Below are positions 42,891-52,422 of a stretch of DNA of 64,000 bases, one piece after another. The notes beneath the pieces were generated by a model. The model ran no database searches and was not told where the DNA came from. It was given only the letters and a program-made list of their open reading frames with translations. The stretch lies in contig OZ245874.1 of the NCBI GenBank assembly GCA_965229335.1, forward strand, positions 1,798,001-1,862,000, read 5' to 3'. Position numbers and translations under genes: made by a program. This DNA is from JAFKFH01 sp017307375 (GTDB lineage Bacteria > Pseudomonadota > Alphaproteobacteria > Ferrovibrionales > Ferrovibrionaceae). Within the stretch, counting starts at the first letter, position 1, and each line of letters starts with the position of its first letter.

Positions 42891-43919
42891 ATGCGGCAGT
42901 CGATCCCGGCCTTCGCCGCCCGGCGCCTGCTGGCGATCCTGCCGGTGCTGGCGGGTGCGGTCGTCTTCGTCTTCGTCGTCATGCGCCTGCTGCCGGCCGA
43001 TCCCGCCGCCTTCCTGGTCACCGGCCCGCAGGGCGGGCCGGAACAAATCGCCGCGCTGCGCGCCCGGCTGGGCCTCGACCGCAGCATCCCGGAGCAACTC
43101 GCGCGCTATGTGCGGGACGTGCTGTCGGGCGATCTCGGCCGCTCGCTGACGACCGGCGAGCCCGTGCTGGCCGACCTGCTCCAACGGCTGCCGGCGTCGC
43201 TCGAACTGACGATCGCCGCGTTTGCCGTCGCGCTGGCTGCCGGCATCGCTCTCGGCACCGCCGCCGCCTTCCGGCCGGGATCCGCCGTCGATCACGCCTG
43301 CCGGTTCATCGCCACGGCCGGCAATTCGCTGCCCGGATTCGTCGTCGGTCTTTGCCTGATCTACGTCTTCTACGTCCGTCTCGGCTGGTCGCCGGAGCCG
43401 GTCGGGCGCCTGGACGGACTGATGGTGCCGCCGCCCGCGGTCACCGGCTTCCTGCTGGCCGACAGCCTGCTCGCCGGCGACGGGGCGGCGTTCCGTTCGG
43501 CCCTCGGCCATCTTGTTCTGCCCGCCGCGACGATGGCCCTGTTTGCGCTGGCGCCGCTGGCCCGCATCACCCGCGCGGCGCTGATCGAGGTGCTGGCGTC
43601 CGACTATGTCCGCACCGCCCGCGCGCTGCAGCTGCCGACCCGGCTGGTGGTCGTCCATTACGCGCTGCGCAATGCCGCGGTCCCGATCGTGACCACGCTC
43701 GGCCTGATCTTCTCCTACATGCTCGGGGCCAATGTGCTGGTCGAAAAAGTATTCGCCTGGCCTGGCATCGGTTCCTACGCGCTCGAAGCCGTGCTGTCGG
43801 CCGACTACGCGCCGATCCAGGGGTATGTCCTGCTGGTGGCGCTCAGCTTCGCGGCGGTCAATCTGCTGGTCGACATTCTCTACGGCCTGCTCGATCCACG
43901 GGCGCGGATCCGGCCATGA
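42891..43919 (+). CDS. Peptide-type ABC importer permease (DppB-like)
   Basis: A 342-residue permease with six membrane segments, starting 'FAARRLLAILPVLAGAVVFV'. It carries 'RLGLDRSIPEQLARYVRD' and the loop 'LASDYVRTARALQLPTRLVV', which contacts the ATPase. It is 15 bases after the binding-protein gene and overlaps the DppC-like gene in ATGA. Confidence 0.93.
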   Translation: MRQSIPAFAARRLLAILPVLAGAVVFVFVVMRLLPADPAAFLVTGPQGGPEQIAALRARLGLDRSIPEQLARYVRDVLSGDLGRSLTTGEPVLADLLQRLPASLELTIAAFAVALAAGIALGTAAAFRPGSAVDHACRFIATAGNSLPGFVVGLCLIYVFYVRLGWSPEPVGRLDGLMVPPPAVTGFLLADSLLAGDGAAFRSALGHLVLPAATMALFALAPLARITRAALIEVLASDYVRTARALQLPTRLVVVHYALRNAAVPIVTTLGLIFSYMLGANVLVEKVFAWPGIGSYALEAVLSADYAPIQGYVLLVALSFAAVNLLVDILYGLLDPRARIRP

Positions 43920-44728
43920 CCAGACCGCTCGGCATCGCCGCGCTGCTGGCGATCGGCCTGCTGATCCTGCTGGCGCTGATCGGCCCGGCGATCGTGCCGC
44001 ATGATCCGCTGGCCACGCGCGTCGCCTCGGGGTTGCAGCCGCCATCGGCGGTCCACTGGTTCGGCACCGACCAGCTCGGCCGCGACATCTTCAGCCGCGT
44101 GGTGGTGGCAACCCGCCTCGACCTCGCCATCGCCGCCTCGGCCGTTTGCCTGTCGCTGGTCACCGGTGCGGCGATCGGTGCGGCCTGCGGCTATTTCGGT
44201 GGGGTGCTGGACCGCTGGGCGGGGCGCGTCGTCGACATGCTGATGGCGTTCCCGCTGTTCGTCGTCGCGATGGCGCTGGTCGTGGCCCTCGGCAACAGCG
44301 TCGCCAACATCGTCTATGCCACGGCGATCATCAACCTGCCTTTCTATATCCGCTTTGCCCGCGCCGAGGTGGCGGTGCGGCGCGACGCCGGCTATGTCCA
44401 GGCCGCGCGGCTCGGCGGGGCGGGGCCGTGGCGCATCGTGTTCGGCACGCTGCTGCCCAACCTTGCCCCGAGCCTTGCCGTGCAGATGTCGATCAACCTC
44501 GGCTGGGCGATCCTCAATGCCGCCGGGCTCTCCTTCATCGGCCTCGGCGTCCGGCCGCCGGCCGCCGAATGGGGCGTGCTGACCGCCGAGGGCGCGCCCT
44601 TCCTGATCTCGGGGCAATGGTGGGTCGCGGTGTTCCCCGGCCTGGCGCTGATGGGCGCGGTCTTTGCCTTCAACCTGGCCGGCGACGCCTTGCGCGACCT
44701 GCTCGATCCGCGGCGGCGGACGACATGA
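43916..44728 (+). CDS. Peptide-type ABC importer permease (DppC-like)
   Basis: A 270-residue permease, family-typical in 'HWFGTDQLGRDIFSRVV' and in the ATPase-contact loop 'RRDAGYVQAARLGGAGPWRI'. Overlaps of 4 bases at both ends place it firmly in the operon. It pairs with the DppB-like protein to form the channel. Confidence 0.93.
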   Translation: MTRPLGIAALLAIGLLILLALIGPAIVPHDPLATRVASGLQPPSAVHWFGTDQLGRDIFSRVVVATRLDLAIAASAVCLSLVTGAAIGAACGYFGGVLDRWAGRVVDMLMAFPLFVVAMALVVALGNSVANIVYATAIINLPFYIRFARAEVAVRRDAGYVQAARLGGAGPWRIVFGTLLPNLAPSLAVQMSINLGWAILNAAGLSFIGLGVRPPAAEWGVLTAEGAPFLISGQWWVAVFPGLALMGAVFAFNLAGDALRDLLDPRRRTT

Positions 44729-46152
44729 CGCTCGCCGAGGTTTCCGGCCTCGGCGTTTCGTTCGGGCGCGTCCGCGCCGTGGACGACGTCTCCTTCACCG
44801 TCGCCGCGGGCGAGACGCTGGGGCTGGTCGGCGCCTCGGGTTCGGGCAAGTCGGTGACCGCCCTGGCCCTGATGGGGCTGGTCAAGCCCGATCGCGGCAC
44901 CATCACCGGCCAGGGCCGCCGTGCGATCGTGTTCCAGAATGCGCGCCGCGCGCTGAACCCGACCCGTACGATCGGTCGGCAGCTCGCCGACGTGCTCGGC
45001 TCCCCCGTCCGGGTCGGCGACATGCTGAGGCGGGTGGGGCTGTCGCCCGACCGGGCGGATGCCTACCCGTTCGAGCTGTCCGGCGGCATGTGCCAGCGGG
45101 TGATGATCGCGCTGGCGCTGGCGACCGATCCGGCCCTCTTGATCGCCGATGAGCCGACCACGGGCCTCGATACCACGATCCAGGCGACGATCCTGGACCT
45201 GATCGCCGATCTGGCGCGCGAGCGTGGCATGGGCACGATCCTGATCACCCATGACCTGGCGCTGGCCGCCCAGCGCTGCGACCGCATCGCGCTGCTCGAA
45301 GGCGGCCGCCTCGTCCGGATCGTGTTGCCCGGCGACCTGCCGCCCCGTCCGGTCGCAAGCCCACAGGCCGCGGCGCCGGGCTCGACGCTGCTGCGGGTCG
45401 ACGGACTTGCCAAGCATTACGGCAAGCTGCGCGCGGTCGATGGCGTCGATCTGGTTGTCCGCGAGGCCGAGGCGCTCGGGCTGGTCGGCGAGTCCGGCTG
45501 TGGCAAGTCGACCTTGGCCACCATGCTGGCCCGGCTGATCGACCCGACGGCGGGCCGGATCGAATTCGCCGGCGAAGATATCGCCGCCGTGCCTGCCCGG
45601 CGGGCGGCGGCGGCGGCCTGGCGGGGCCGGCTGCAGATGGTGGTGCAGGATGCCGGCGACAGCCTGGATCCCCGGCTGACGGCGGCCGAGGCGGTGGCGG
45701 CGCCGCTGCGGCGGCTTTGCCGCCTGTCGGGCGCGGCGCTGCACGCTCGCGTGGCCGAACTGTTCGACCGGGTGCACCTGCCGCGGGCGCTGCATGACCG
45801 GCTGCCGCACCAGCTGTCCGGCGGCCAGCAGGCCCGCGTCGGGATCGCCCGCGCCCTGGCGCCGGGCCCCGGCCTCGTCATTCTCGACGAGCCGACCGCC
45901 GCCCTCGACGCCGCTCTGCAGGATGCGATCCTGCGGCTGCTCGACGATCTGCGCCGCGACCTGGGCGTCGCCTATCTGCTGATCAGCCACGACCTCGATG
46001 TCATCCGCCAGCTGTGCGGCCGCGTCATGGTCATGCAGGCCGGCCGCATCGTCGAGGCCGGTCCGGTCGCCGAGGTCTTCGCCCGGCCCGCCCATCCGCA
46101 TACCGCCGGGCTGATAGCGGCCATCCCGCAGGGCCGGGCGCTGTGGCCATGA
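44725..46152 (+). CDS. Fused dual ATP-binding protein of peptide-type importer (DppD+DppF)
   Basis: A 475-residue protein with two complete ATPase domains. The first has GASGSGKS, signature LSGGMCQR and 'LLIADEPTTGLD'; the second, from about residue 215, has GESGCGKST, LSGGQQARV and 'LVILDEPTAALD'. Fused enzymes of this kind (for example GsiA) are usually longer, because the oligopeptide C-terminal segments are present after each domain; here the first is missing and the second is reduced to 'HPHTAGLIAAIPQG'. The cysteine in the first signature replaces a usual arginine. Confidence 0.9.
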   Translation: MTLAEVSGLGVSFGRVRAVDDVSFTVAAGETLGLVGASGSGKSVTALALMGLVKPDRGTITGQGRRAIVFQNARRALNPTRTIGRQLADVLGSPVRVGDMLRRVGLSPDRADAYPFELSGGMCQRVMIALALATDPALLIADEPTTGLDTTIQATILDLIADLARERGMGTILITHDLALAAQRCDRIALLEGGRLVRIVLPGDLPPRPVASPQAAAPGSTLLRVDGLAKHYGKLRAVDGVDLVVREAEALGLVGESGCGKSTLATMLARLIDPTAGRIEFAGEDIAAVPARRAAAAAWRGRLQMVVQDAGDSLDPRLTAAEAVAAPLRRLCRLSGAALHARVAELFDRVHLPRALHDRLPHQLSGGQQARVGIARALAPGPGLVILDEPTAALDAALQDAILRLLDDLRRDLGVAYLLISHDLDVIRQLCGRVMVMQAGRIVEAGPVAEVFARPAHPHTAGLIAAIPQGRALWP

Positions 46153-46174
46153 CGGGTCGCGTTTTGCCCATTTG

Positions 46175-46189
46175 ATGAATAGCGTTCAC
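46175..46189. promoter_or_regulatory. Candidate operator ATGA-N7-TCAC upstream of block H
   Basis: ATGA (46175-46178) and TCAC (46186-46189) are separated by seven bases, as in the sites at 46295-46315 and 57172-57267. Alone it would not be notable; it is listed because it is the second such site in the same intergenic region. Confidence 0.35.
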
Positions 46190-46225
46190 TTGCGTCGCTC
46201 CCCCAGTTATTCGCAGGGATAGGGC

Positions 46226-46239
46226 CGCCCCCAGGGGCG
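46226..46239 (+). terminator. Short GC hairpin after the peptide importer operon
   Basis: CGCCCC (46226-46231) and GGGGCG (46234-46239) pair across a two-base loop, 73 bases after the dual ATPase stop, followed by CCTCTATTTG. The stem is short and the loop tight, so this is a weak terminator candidate. Confidence 0.3.
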
Positions 46240-46270
46240 CCTCTATTTGCACTGCGGCATGCGTTTCCGA

Positions 46271-46299
46271 TTGACAGCCCCCGGTCCCCGCTTCTTAAT
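46271..46299 (+). promoter_or_regulatory. Probable sigma-70-type promoter of the block H operon
   Basis: A perfect -35 TTGACA (46271-46276) is followed after 17 bases by CTTAAT (46294-46299), which matches four of six -10 positions. The -10 lies inside the operator-like dyad 46295-46315. Confidence 0.6.
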
Positions 46300-46315
46300 G
46301 AAGTCAATTCATCAA
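46295..46315. promoter_or_regulatory. Operator-like dyad TTAATGAA...TTCATCAA overlapping the -10 element
   Basis: TTAATGAA (46295-46302) and TTCATCAA (46308-46315) are near-perfect inverted repeats. The core TAATGAA-N6-TTCAT shares the ATGA-N7-TCAT spacing with 57172-57187. Its overlap with the -10 element suggests repression, probably by a TetR protein such as that encoded at 55602. Confidence 0.6.
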
Positions 46316-46391
46316 CGGGCGATCAAACAGCCCTGTGGGGGGAAATGCTCGGCATGCAGCATCATCGGCATCCGTGTGTCCAGGTTCCGGC

Positions 46392-47177
46392 ATGACCGAC
46401 GCGCCCGTCCTGACCGAGCGCCGCGGCCTGGCACTGTGGATCACCATCAACCGGCCTGAGCGGCGCAATGCGCTCAACGAAGCCGTCGTCACCACGATCG
46501 GCCGCGCCATTCGCGAGGCGATGGCGGAGAACGAGGTTCGCGCCATCGTGCTGACCGGGGCGGGGGACAAGGTCTTCTGCGCCGGCGGCGATCTCAGCCC
46601 GTCGGCCGACGGCGCACCGTTCAGCGTCGATCCGGCGCGGCCGCGCAATTTCATCGTCGACCTGTTGCAGTTGATCGAGACCTGCCCGATCCCGATCGTC
46701 GCGCGGGTCAACGGCCATGCGCTGGCCGGGGGCTTTGGCCTCGTCTGCGCCTGCGATCTGGTCGTCGCCGTCGATACCGCGACGTTCGGCACGCCGGAAT
46801 CCAAGATCGGCCTGTTCCCGATGATGATCATGCCGCATCTGATGCGGGTGGTGCCGCCGCGGCGGCTGATGGAGATGTGCATCACCGGCGAACCGCTGAC
46901 GGCCCAGCAGGCGCTGGCCGACGGCATCGTCAATCACCTGGCCGCGCCGGCCGAACTCGACGCGAAGCTCGACTGGCTGCTCGACCGCGTCGTCAACCGC
47001 TCGCCCACCGCGATCCGCCTGGGCAAGCAGGGATTCCAGGCGATGCGCGACATGGCGTTGCGCGATGCCCTCGAATACGCCCAGCTGATGCTGCCGATGA
47101 TGGCGCAGACTCAGGATGCCCGCGAAGGCTTCGCAGCGTTCCGGGAAAAGCGCCAGCCGGCCTGGACGGGGCGCTGA
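46392..47177 (+). CDS. Enoyl-CoA hydratase/isomerase family protein
   Basis: A 261-residue crotonase-fold protein. The oxyanion-hole segments are 'VFCAGGDLS' and 'GHALAGGFGLVCACDL'. One of the two usual catalytic glutamates is present in 'FGTPESKIGLFP', while the position of the second is not glutamate ('GLFPMMIMPHL'). Such enzymes hydrate or isomerise unsaturated acyl-CoA, and a relative (AtuE) acts in acyclic terpene breakdown. It starts the operon with the AtuA-family gene, five bases before it, and is controlled by the promoter at 46271. Confidence 0.9.
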   Translation: MTDAPVLTERRGLALWITINRPERRNALNEAVVTTIGRAIREAMAENEVRAIVLTGAGDKVFCAGGDLSPSADGAPFSVDPARPRNFIVDLLQLIETCPIPIVARVNGHALAGGFGLVCACDLVVAVDTATFGTPESKIGLFPMMIMPHLMRVVPPRRLMEMCITGEPLTAQQALADGIVNHLAAPAELDAKLDWLLDRVVNRSPTAIRLGKQGFQAMRDMALRDALEYAQLMLPMMAQTQDAREGFAAFREKRQPAWTGR

Positions 47178-47181
47178 TCCG

Positions 47182-48987
47182 ATGGGCAGAAAAGTCCGCA
47201 TCGGCTGTGGCGGCGGCTTCTGGGGCGACAGCGAGCTTGGCCCGATCCAGCTGGTCGAGCAGGGCGAGGTCGACTACCTCGTCATGGATTATCTGGCCGA
47301 GATCACCATGTCGCTGCTGGTGCGGGCACGGGCCAGACAGCCCGAACTCGGCTATGTCCCGGATTTCGTCGATCTGTTCGGCCGGCGCCTTGCCCCGCAA
47401 CTGGCGGCCCGGAAGATCAAGGTGGTCGCCAATGCCGGCGGGGTCAACCCGCTGGGTTGCCGCGACGCGCTCGAAGCCGCGCTGAAGGCCGCCGGCGTCG
47501 ACCTGAAGGTCGCGGCCGTGACGGGCGACGACCTGATGCCGATCGCCGAGACGTTGCGGTCGGCCGGAGTCACGGAAATGGCCAGCGGCGCCGCCCTGCC
47601 GCCGAAGCTTCTGAGCATGAATGCCTATCTCGGCGCCTTGCCGATCGCCGAGGCATTGGCCGCGGGCGCCGATATCGTCGTTACCGGTCGCTGCGTCGAC
47701 AGCGCGGTGGCGCTGGGGCCGCTGATCCATGAATTCGGCTGGAAGGCCGACGACTACGACCTGCTGGCGGCGGGCAGCCTCGCCGGCCACATCATCGAAT
47801 GCGGCACCCAGGCGACCGGCGGCGTCTCGACCGACTGGCGCGACGTCGACGGCTGGGACCACATGGGCTATCCGATCGTCGAATGCGACGCCGGCGGCGG
47901 CATGGTCGTGACCAAGCCGGACGGTACCGGCGGGGCCGTGACGCCCAACAACGTCGCCGAACAGATCGTCTACGAGATCGGCGATCCGCGCGCCTATCTG
48001 CTGCCCGACGTCACCTGCGATTTCTCCGGCGTCACCGTGACGGCCGATGGACCTGATCGCGTTCGTGTCGCGGGCGCCCGGGGGCGGGCACCGACCGGCC
48101 GCTACAAGGTCAGCGCCACCTATGGCGACGGCTTCAAGACGTCGGGCACGCTGATGATCGGCGGGCGCGAAGCTGGGGCCAAGGCACGCCGCACCGGCGA
48201 GGCGATGCTGGCGATGTGCCGCCGCCTCTTGGTCGCGCGCGGCCTGCCGGACTACCTGAAGACATCGATCGAGGTCCTCGGCGCGGGCGACACCTACGGC
48301 CCCGCGGCGTTCGACGGTCAGGCCCGGGAAGTCATCCTCAAGGTGGCGGTCCACCACCAGGCGAAGGAGGGGGCCGAGATTCTGGCGCGCGAGTTCCTGA
48401 CCAGCGCCACCGGCATGGCGCAGGGCATCACCGGCTTCGCCGGCGGCCGGCCCAAGGTACAGCCGGTGGTGAGGCTGTTTTCGTGCCTGGTCGACAAAAC
48501 CGTCGTCGAAGCGAAGGTGCTGATCGGCGATTGCGAGATCGCCGTGGCCATTCCGACAGCGGGCCAGGATGCCGTCCCCGCCGCTGCGCCGCCAGCTGCC
48601 GTCGATCCGGCCCCGCCGGGGGGAACGGTGCGCGTGCCGCTGATCGCGCTGGCCTATGGCCGCAGCGGCGACAAGGGCGATATCGCCAATATCGGCATCC
48701 TGGCCCGCCGCCCGGATTTCCTCGCGCCGATCCGGGCGGCACTGACGGCCGAGGCGGTGCGGGCGCATTTCGCCCATCTGCTGACCGACCGGGTCGAGCG
48801 CTTCGATCTGCCCGGCCTGCACGGCTTCAACTTCATGCTCCACGGCGCGCTGGACGGCGGCGGCACGGCTTCGCTGCGCCATGACCCGCAGGGCAAGGCC
48901 TTCGCCCAGATGCTGATGGATCTGCCGGTGCCGGTGCCGCAGGCCTGGACCGAAGCCGGCGGGCCGCTGGCGGGATGGGCGTCATGA
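47182..48987 (+). CDS. AtuA-family protein (acyclic terpene utilisation, DUF1446)
   Basis: A 601-residue cytoplasmic protein. The DUF1446/AtuA domain covers about 1-445, opening 'KVRIGCGGGFWGDSELGPI' and including 'VVTGRCVDSAVALGPLIHEF'. A Pro/Ala-rich linker (about 458-478) leads to the small AtuA-like C-terminal domain 'LAYGRSGDKGDIANIGILAR'. Founding members are needed for growth on citronellol or geraniol, but the reaction is not established. Following an enoyl-CoA hydratase and preceding a Liv-type importer, it is probably a step in branched acyl-CoA catabolism. No separate geranyl-CoA carboxylase genes lie next to it. Confidence 0.9.
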   Translation: MGRKVRIGCGGGFWGDSELGPIQLVEQGEVDYLVMDYLAEITMSLLVRARARQPELGYVPDFVDLFGRRLAPQLAARKIKVVANAGGVNPLGCRDALEAALKAAGVDLKVAAVTGDDLMPIAETLRSAGVTEMASGAALPPKLLSMNAYLGALPIAEALAAGADIVVTGRCVDSAVALGPLIHEFGWKADDYDLLAAGSLAGHIIECGTQATGGVSTDWRDVDGWDHMGYPIVECDAGGGMVVTKPDGTGGAVTPNNVAEQIVYEIGDPRAYLLPDVTCDFSGVTVTADGPDRVRVAGARGRAPTGRYKVSATYGDGFKTSGTLMIGGREAGAKARRTGEAMLAMCRRLLVARGLPDYLKTSIEVLGAGDTYGPAAFDGQAREVILKVAVHHQAKEGAEILAREFLTSATGMAQGITGFAGGRPKVQPVVRLFSCLVDKTVVEAKVLIGDCEIAVAIPTAGQDAVPAAAPPAAVDPAPPGGTVRVPLIALAYGRSGDKGDIANIGILARRPDFLAPIRAALTAEAVRAHFAHLLTDRVERFDLPGLHGFNFMLHGALDGGGTASLRHDPQGKAFAQMLMDLPVPVPQAWTEAGGPLAGWAS

Positions 48988-49787
48988 GCGCGAGCATCCT
49001 GTCGCTGACCAACGTCCAGATCTTCTACGACCGGGTGATCGAGGCGGTGCGCGACATCTCGCTCGACGTCGCCGAGGGCAAGATCGTCGCGCTGCTCGGG
49101 GCCAACGGCGCCGGCAAGTCGACGGTGCTGAAAGCGATCTCGGGCACCCTCGGACGCGAGGACGGCGAGGTCGTCAACGGCTCGATCAGCTTCGGCGGCG
49201 AGACGATCACCCATCGCCGGGCCGCCGATATCGTCGGTCGCGGCCTGGTCCAGGTCCCGGAAGGCCGCCGGCTGTTCCCGACCCTGACGGTGGTCGAGAA
49301 CCTGGTGATGGGCGGCTATTCGCAGGCCGCCAGCCAGACCCGGGCCGACCTCGATCGTGTCTATGCGCTGTTCCCGCGGGTCTATGAGCGCCGCGACCAG
49401 ATCGCCGGCTATCTGTCGGGTGGCGAGCAGCAGATGGTGGCGGTCGGCCGGGCGCTGATGGCGCATCCGAAGCTGCTGATGCTCGACGAACCCTCGCTGG
49501 GGCTGGCGCCGCAGATCATCGACGACATCTTCGACACGATCATCGCGCTGAACCGCGATACCGGCCTGACAGTGCTGCTGGTCGAGCAGAATGCCCAGCT
49601 CGCCCTCAACGTCGCCGCCTACGGCTACATCATGGAGAACGGGCGCATCGTGCTTGACGGGCCCTCCGAGCGGCTGAAGTCGAATGCCGACGTGCAGGAA
49701 TTCTACCTGGGATTCGGGCAGAGCGGCACGCGCAAGAGCATGCGCGACGTCAAGCACTACAAGCGCCGCAAGCGGTGGCTGTCATGA
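48984..49787 (+). CDS. Liv-type ABC transporter ATP-binding protein (LivF-like)
   Basis: A 267-residue ATPase with Walker A GANGAGKST, 'LVQVPEGRRLFPTLTV', signature 'LSGGEQQMVAVGRAL' and Walker B 'LLMLDEPSLGLAP', all LivF-typical. A basic tail 'RDVKHYKRRKRWLS' extends beyond the usual end, as in several alphaproteobacterial homologues. ATGA overlaps with both neighbours place it in the operon. Confidence 0.93.
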   Translation: MSASILSLTNVQIFYDRVIEAVRDISLDVAEGKIVALLGANGAGKSTVLKAISGTLGREDGEVVNGSISFGGETITHRRAADIVGRGLVQVPEGRRLFPTLTVVENLVMGGYSQAASQTRADLDRVYALFPRVYERRDQIAGYLSGGEQQMVAVGRALMAHPKLLMLDEPSLGLAPQIIDDIFDTIIALNRDTGLTVLLVEQNAQLALNVAAYGYIMENGRIVLDGPSERLKSNADVQEFYLGFGQSGTRKSMRDVKHYKRRKRWLS

Positions 49788-50566
49788 GCGTGTTGCTCGA
49801 AGTTTCCGGCCTGTCCAAGCGCTTCGGCGGGCTGAAGGCGGTGACCGATGTCTCCTTCAACGTCGAACGCGGCCAGATTTTCAGCCTGATCGGCCCCAAC
49901 GGTGCCGGCAAGACCACCGTCTTCAACCTGATCAGCGCCGTGCTCAAGCCGACCTCCGGCACGGTTCGCTTCGACGGGCGCGACATCACCGGGGCGCCGA
50001 CGCATTCGCTGGCCCGGCTCGGCATCGCCCGGACTTTCCAGAACCTGGCGGTCTTCAAGCATGAAAGCGTGGTCGCCAACCTGCTGGTCGGCATGCATAC
50101 CCACCTGAAGTCGGGGCCCCTGTCGGCCATGGTCTTCTGGGGCCGGACGCGCAGCGAGGAATTGCGGGCGCGCGAGCGGATCGAGAAGATCATCGAGTTT
50201 CTCGAGATCGAGGATATCCGCGAGGCCACCGTGGGCACCTTGTCCTACGGTCTGCAGAAGCGGGTCGAACTCGGCCGCGCACTGGCGGTCGAACCGAAGC
50301 TGCTGCTGCTCGACGAGATGGTTTCCGGCATGAACCAGGAGGAGCGCGAGGATATCGCCCGCTTCATCCTCGACCTGAAGGAACAGCTCGGCACCACGGT
50401 GATGATGGTCGAGCACGACATGGGCATCGTCATGGACATCTCCGATCATGTCTGCGTGATGAACCACGGGGTGAAGATCGCCGAGGGCACGCCGGCGGAA
50501 GTCTCGGCCAACCCGGCCGTCGTCGCCGCCTATCTCGGCACCCGCCGCGAAGGGGTGCTGGCATGA
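49784..50566 (+). CDS. Liv-type ABC transporter ATP-binding protein (LivG-like)
   Basis: A 260-residue ATPase with Walker A GPNGAGKTT, the LivG segment 'GIARTFQNLAVFKHESV', signature 'LSYGLQKRVELGRAL' and Walker B 'LLLLDEMVSGMNQEE'. The proline that usually follows the Walker B glutamate is methionine. ATG 49784 overlaps the LivF stop; the next gene, a CoA ligase, overlaps its own stop. Confidence 0.93.
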   Translation: MSVLLEVSGLSKRFGGLKAVTDVSFNVERGQIFSLIGPNGAGKTTVFNLISAVLKPTSGTVRFDGRDITGAPTHSLARLGIARTFQNLAVFKHESVVANLLVGMHTHLKSGPLSAMVFWGRTRSEELRARERIEKIIEFLEIEDIREATVGTLSYGLQKRVELGRALAVEPKLLLLDEMVSGMNQEEREDIARFILDLKEQLGTTVMMVEHDMGIVMDISDHVCVMNHGVKIAEGTPAEVSANPAVVAAYLGTRREGVLA

Positions 50567-52422
50567 CCGGCGCGGCCGATCTCAGCGTTTCGGCGCTGAT
50601 GCAACTGTCGATGCCGATGGTGCTGAAGCGCCGGGCGCAGGTGACCCCCGATGCACTGGCCTTCCGCGAGAAGAAGCTCGGCATCTGGCAGCGCGTCACC
50701 TGGGGCCAGTATTGCGCGACCGTGCGCCGCTTTGCCATCGGGCTCTATGCGCTGGGCTTCCGTCCCGGCGACCGGCTGGCGGTGGCGGGCGAGAACACGC
50801 CGGAATGGCTCTACGCCGATCTTGCCGCGCAGTGGCTGGGCGGGGCCTGCCTCGGCGTCTATCCGACCAACCCGTGGCCCGAGCTGCAGTACATCCTGCG
50901 CCATTCCAGAAGCAAGTTCGTGGTCTGCGGCGATCAGGAACAGACCGACAAGGTGATCGAGGCCTCGTCGAACGGCGAGGGCCTGCCCGACCTGCTGCGC
51001 ACCATCTGCGTCGACATGAAGGGCATGCTGCACTACCGCACGCCGGGGCTGATGTCGTTTGCCGACGTCCTCGACCTCGGCGCGGCCGAGGAGGCGCGCC
51101 ATGGCGCCACGGTCGACCAGCTGCTCGCCGGGCTCGATCCCGATGTGGTCGCGCTGATCGTCTATACCTCGGGCACGACCGGCATGCCCAAGGGGGCGAT
51201 GCTGACCCATCGCAACATGCTGCATTCGGCAGCCCAGGTCGTGCAGTCGGCCGGGTTGTCGGCCGACAGCTATTCCGTCGTCTGCTACCTGCCGCTCTGC
51301 CATGTGGCCGAGCGCAGTTTCTCGACGGTGATGCAGCTTCTGTGCGGATCGGTCGTCTCGTTCGCCGAATCGATCGACACGATCGTCGCCAATCTGCGCG
51401 AGATCGCGCCGCTCGGCTTTCTCGGCGTGCCGCGCATCTGGGAGAAGATGCAGCAGAACGTGCTGTTCCGCCTGCGCGACACCACGCCGCTGCAGCGCTG
51501 GGCCTATGGAATTGCGATGCGCTGGGGCAGGCCGATCGGCCTGCGCGCCCAGGCCAATGGCGGGCGGCGGCGGGGCTTGCGCGACAATCTCGTCTTCTTC
51601 GTGCTGTGGCTGCTCTATTTCCGGGCACTGCAGCGCTTCCTCGGTCTCGATCGCGTCCGCGCGGCGTTCTGTGGCGGGGCGACGGTCTCGCCCGAGGTGC
51701 TGTCGTTCTTCTGGACGATCGGCGTGCCGGTCTACCAGATCTACGGCATGACCGAGAGCGCCGGGGTCTCGCACATGCAGCAGCCCGGCCATACCCTGAC
51801 CGGCTGTTCCGGCCTGGTCATCCCCGGCCTGGAGCAGAAGCTGGCACCGGATGGCGAGTTGCTGCTGCGCGGCCCCTCGATCTTCAAGGGCTATCTGTTC
51901 GATGCCGAGGCGACCGCCCGCGCCTTCGACGGCGACTGGCTGCATACCGGCGATATCGTCGAGTTCGAGCCGTCTGGCGAATTGCGTGTCGCCGACCGCA
52001 AGAAGGACATCATCATCACCTCGGGCGGCAAGAACATCACGCCGTCGCTGATCGAGAATGCGCTGAAGGACTCGATCTACATCCGCGAGGCGATCCTGAT
52101 CGGCGAGGGGCGCAACTTCCTGTCGGCGCTGATCCAGGTCGAATACGACAGCGTCGGCAAATGGGCGCAGGCGCAGAACATTCCCTACACGACCTACAAG
52201 AGCCTGGTCGAGCGGCCGGAAGTCTACGAACTGGTGCGCGAGGCGGTCGAGGCGGTCAACGCCCGCTTCGCCCGGGTCGAGAACATCCGCAAGTTCGTGC
52301 TGCTGGAAAAGCAGCTCGACCACGACGACGGCGAGCTGACGGCGACGATGAAGGTGCGGCGCCGCACCATCGAAACCCGCTTCCGCGACGAGATCGCCCG
52401 CATCTACGGGAGTGCCGCCTGA
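50563..52422 (+). CDS. Long-chain-type AMP-dependent acyl-CoA synthetase inside the Liv operon
   Basis: A 619-residue ligase of the long-chain/FadD15-like group. Motifs are 'VYTSGTTGMPKGAML' near residue 205, 'YGMTESAG' near 395 and 'DRKKDIIITSGGKNITPS' near 480. It lies between the ATPase and permease genes of a Liv importer with overlaps at both ends, so uptake and CoA activation are expressed as one unit. Many bacteria keep such an arrangement, but the acid is usually unknown; the hydratase and AtuA upstream suggest a branched or terpenoid acid. Confidence 0.92.
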   Translation: MTGAADLSVSALMQLSMPMVLKRRAQVTPDALAFREKKLGIWQRVTWGQYCATVRRFAIGLYALGFRPGDRLAVAGENTPEWLYADLAAQWLGGACLGVYPTNPWPELQYILRHSRSKFVVCGDQEQTDKVIEASSNGEGLPDLLRTICVDMKGMLHYRTPGLMSFADVLDLGAAEEARHGATVDQLLAGLDPDVVALIVYTSGTTGMPKGAMLTHRNMLHSAAQVVQSAGLSADSYSVVCYLPLCHVAERSFSTVMQLLCGSVVSFAESIDTIVANLREIAPLGFLGVPRIWEKMQQNVLFRLRDTTPLQRWAYGIAMRWGRPIGLRAQANGGRRRGLRDNLVFFVLWLLYFRALQRFLGLDRVRAAFCGGATVSPEVLSFFWTIGVPVYQIYGMTESAGVSHMQQPGHTLTGCSGLVIPGLEQKLAPDGELLLRGPSIFKGYLFDAEATARAFDGDWLHTGDIVEFEPSGELRVADRKKDIIITSGGKNITPSLIENALKDSIYIREAILIGEGRNFLSALIQVEYDSVGKWAQAQNIPYTTYKSLVERPEVYELVREAVEAVNARFARVENIRKFVLLEKQLDHDDGELTATMKVRRRTIETRFRDEIARIYGSAA

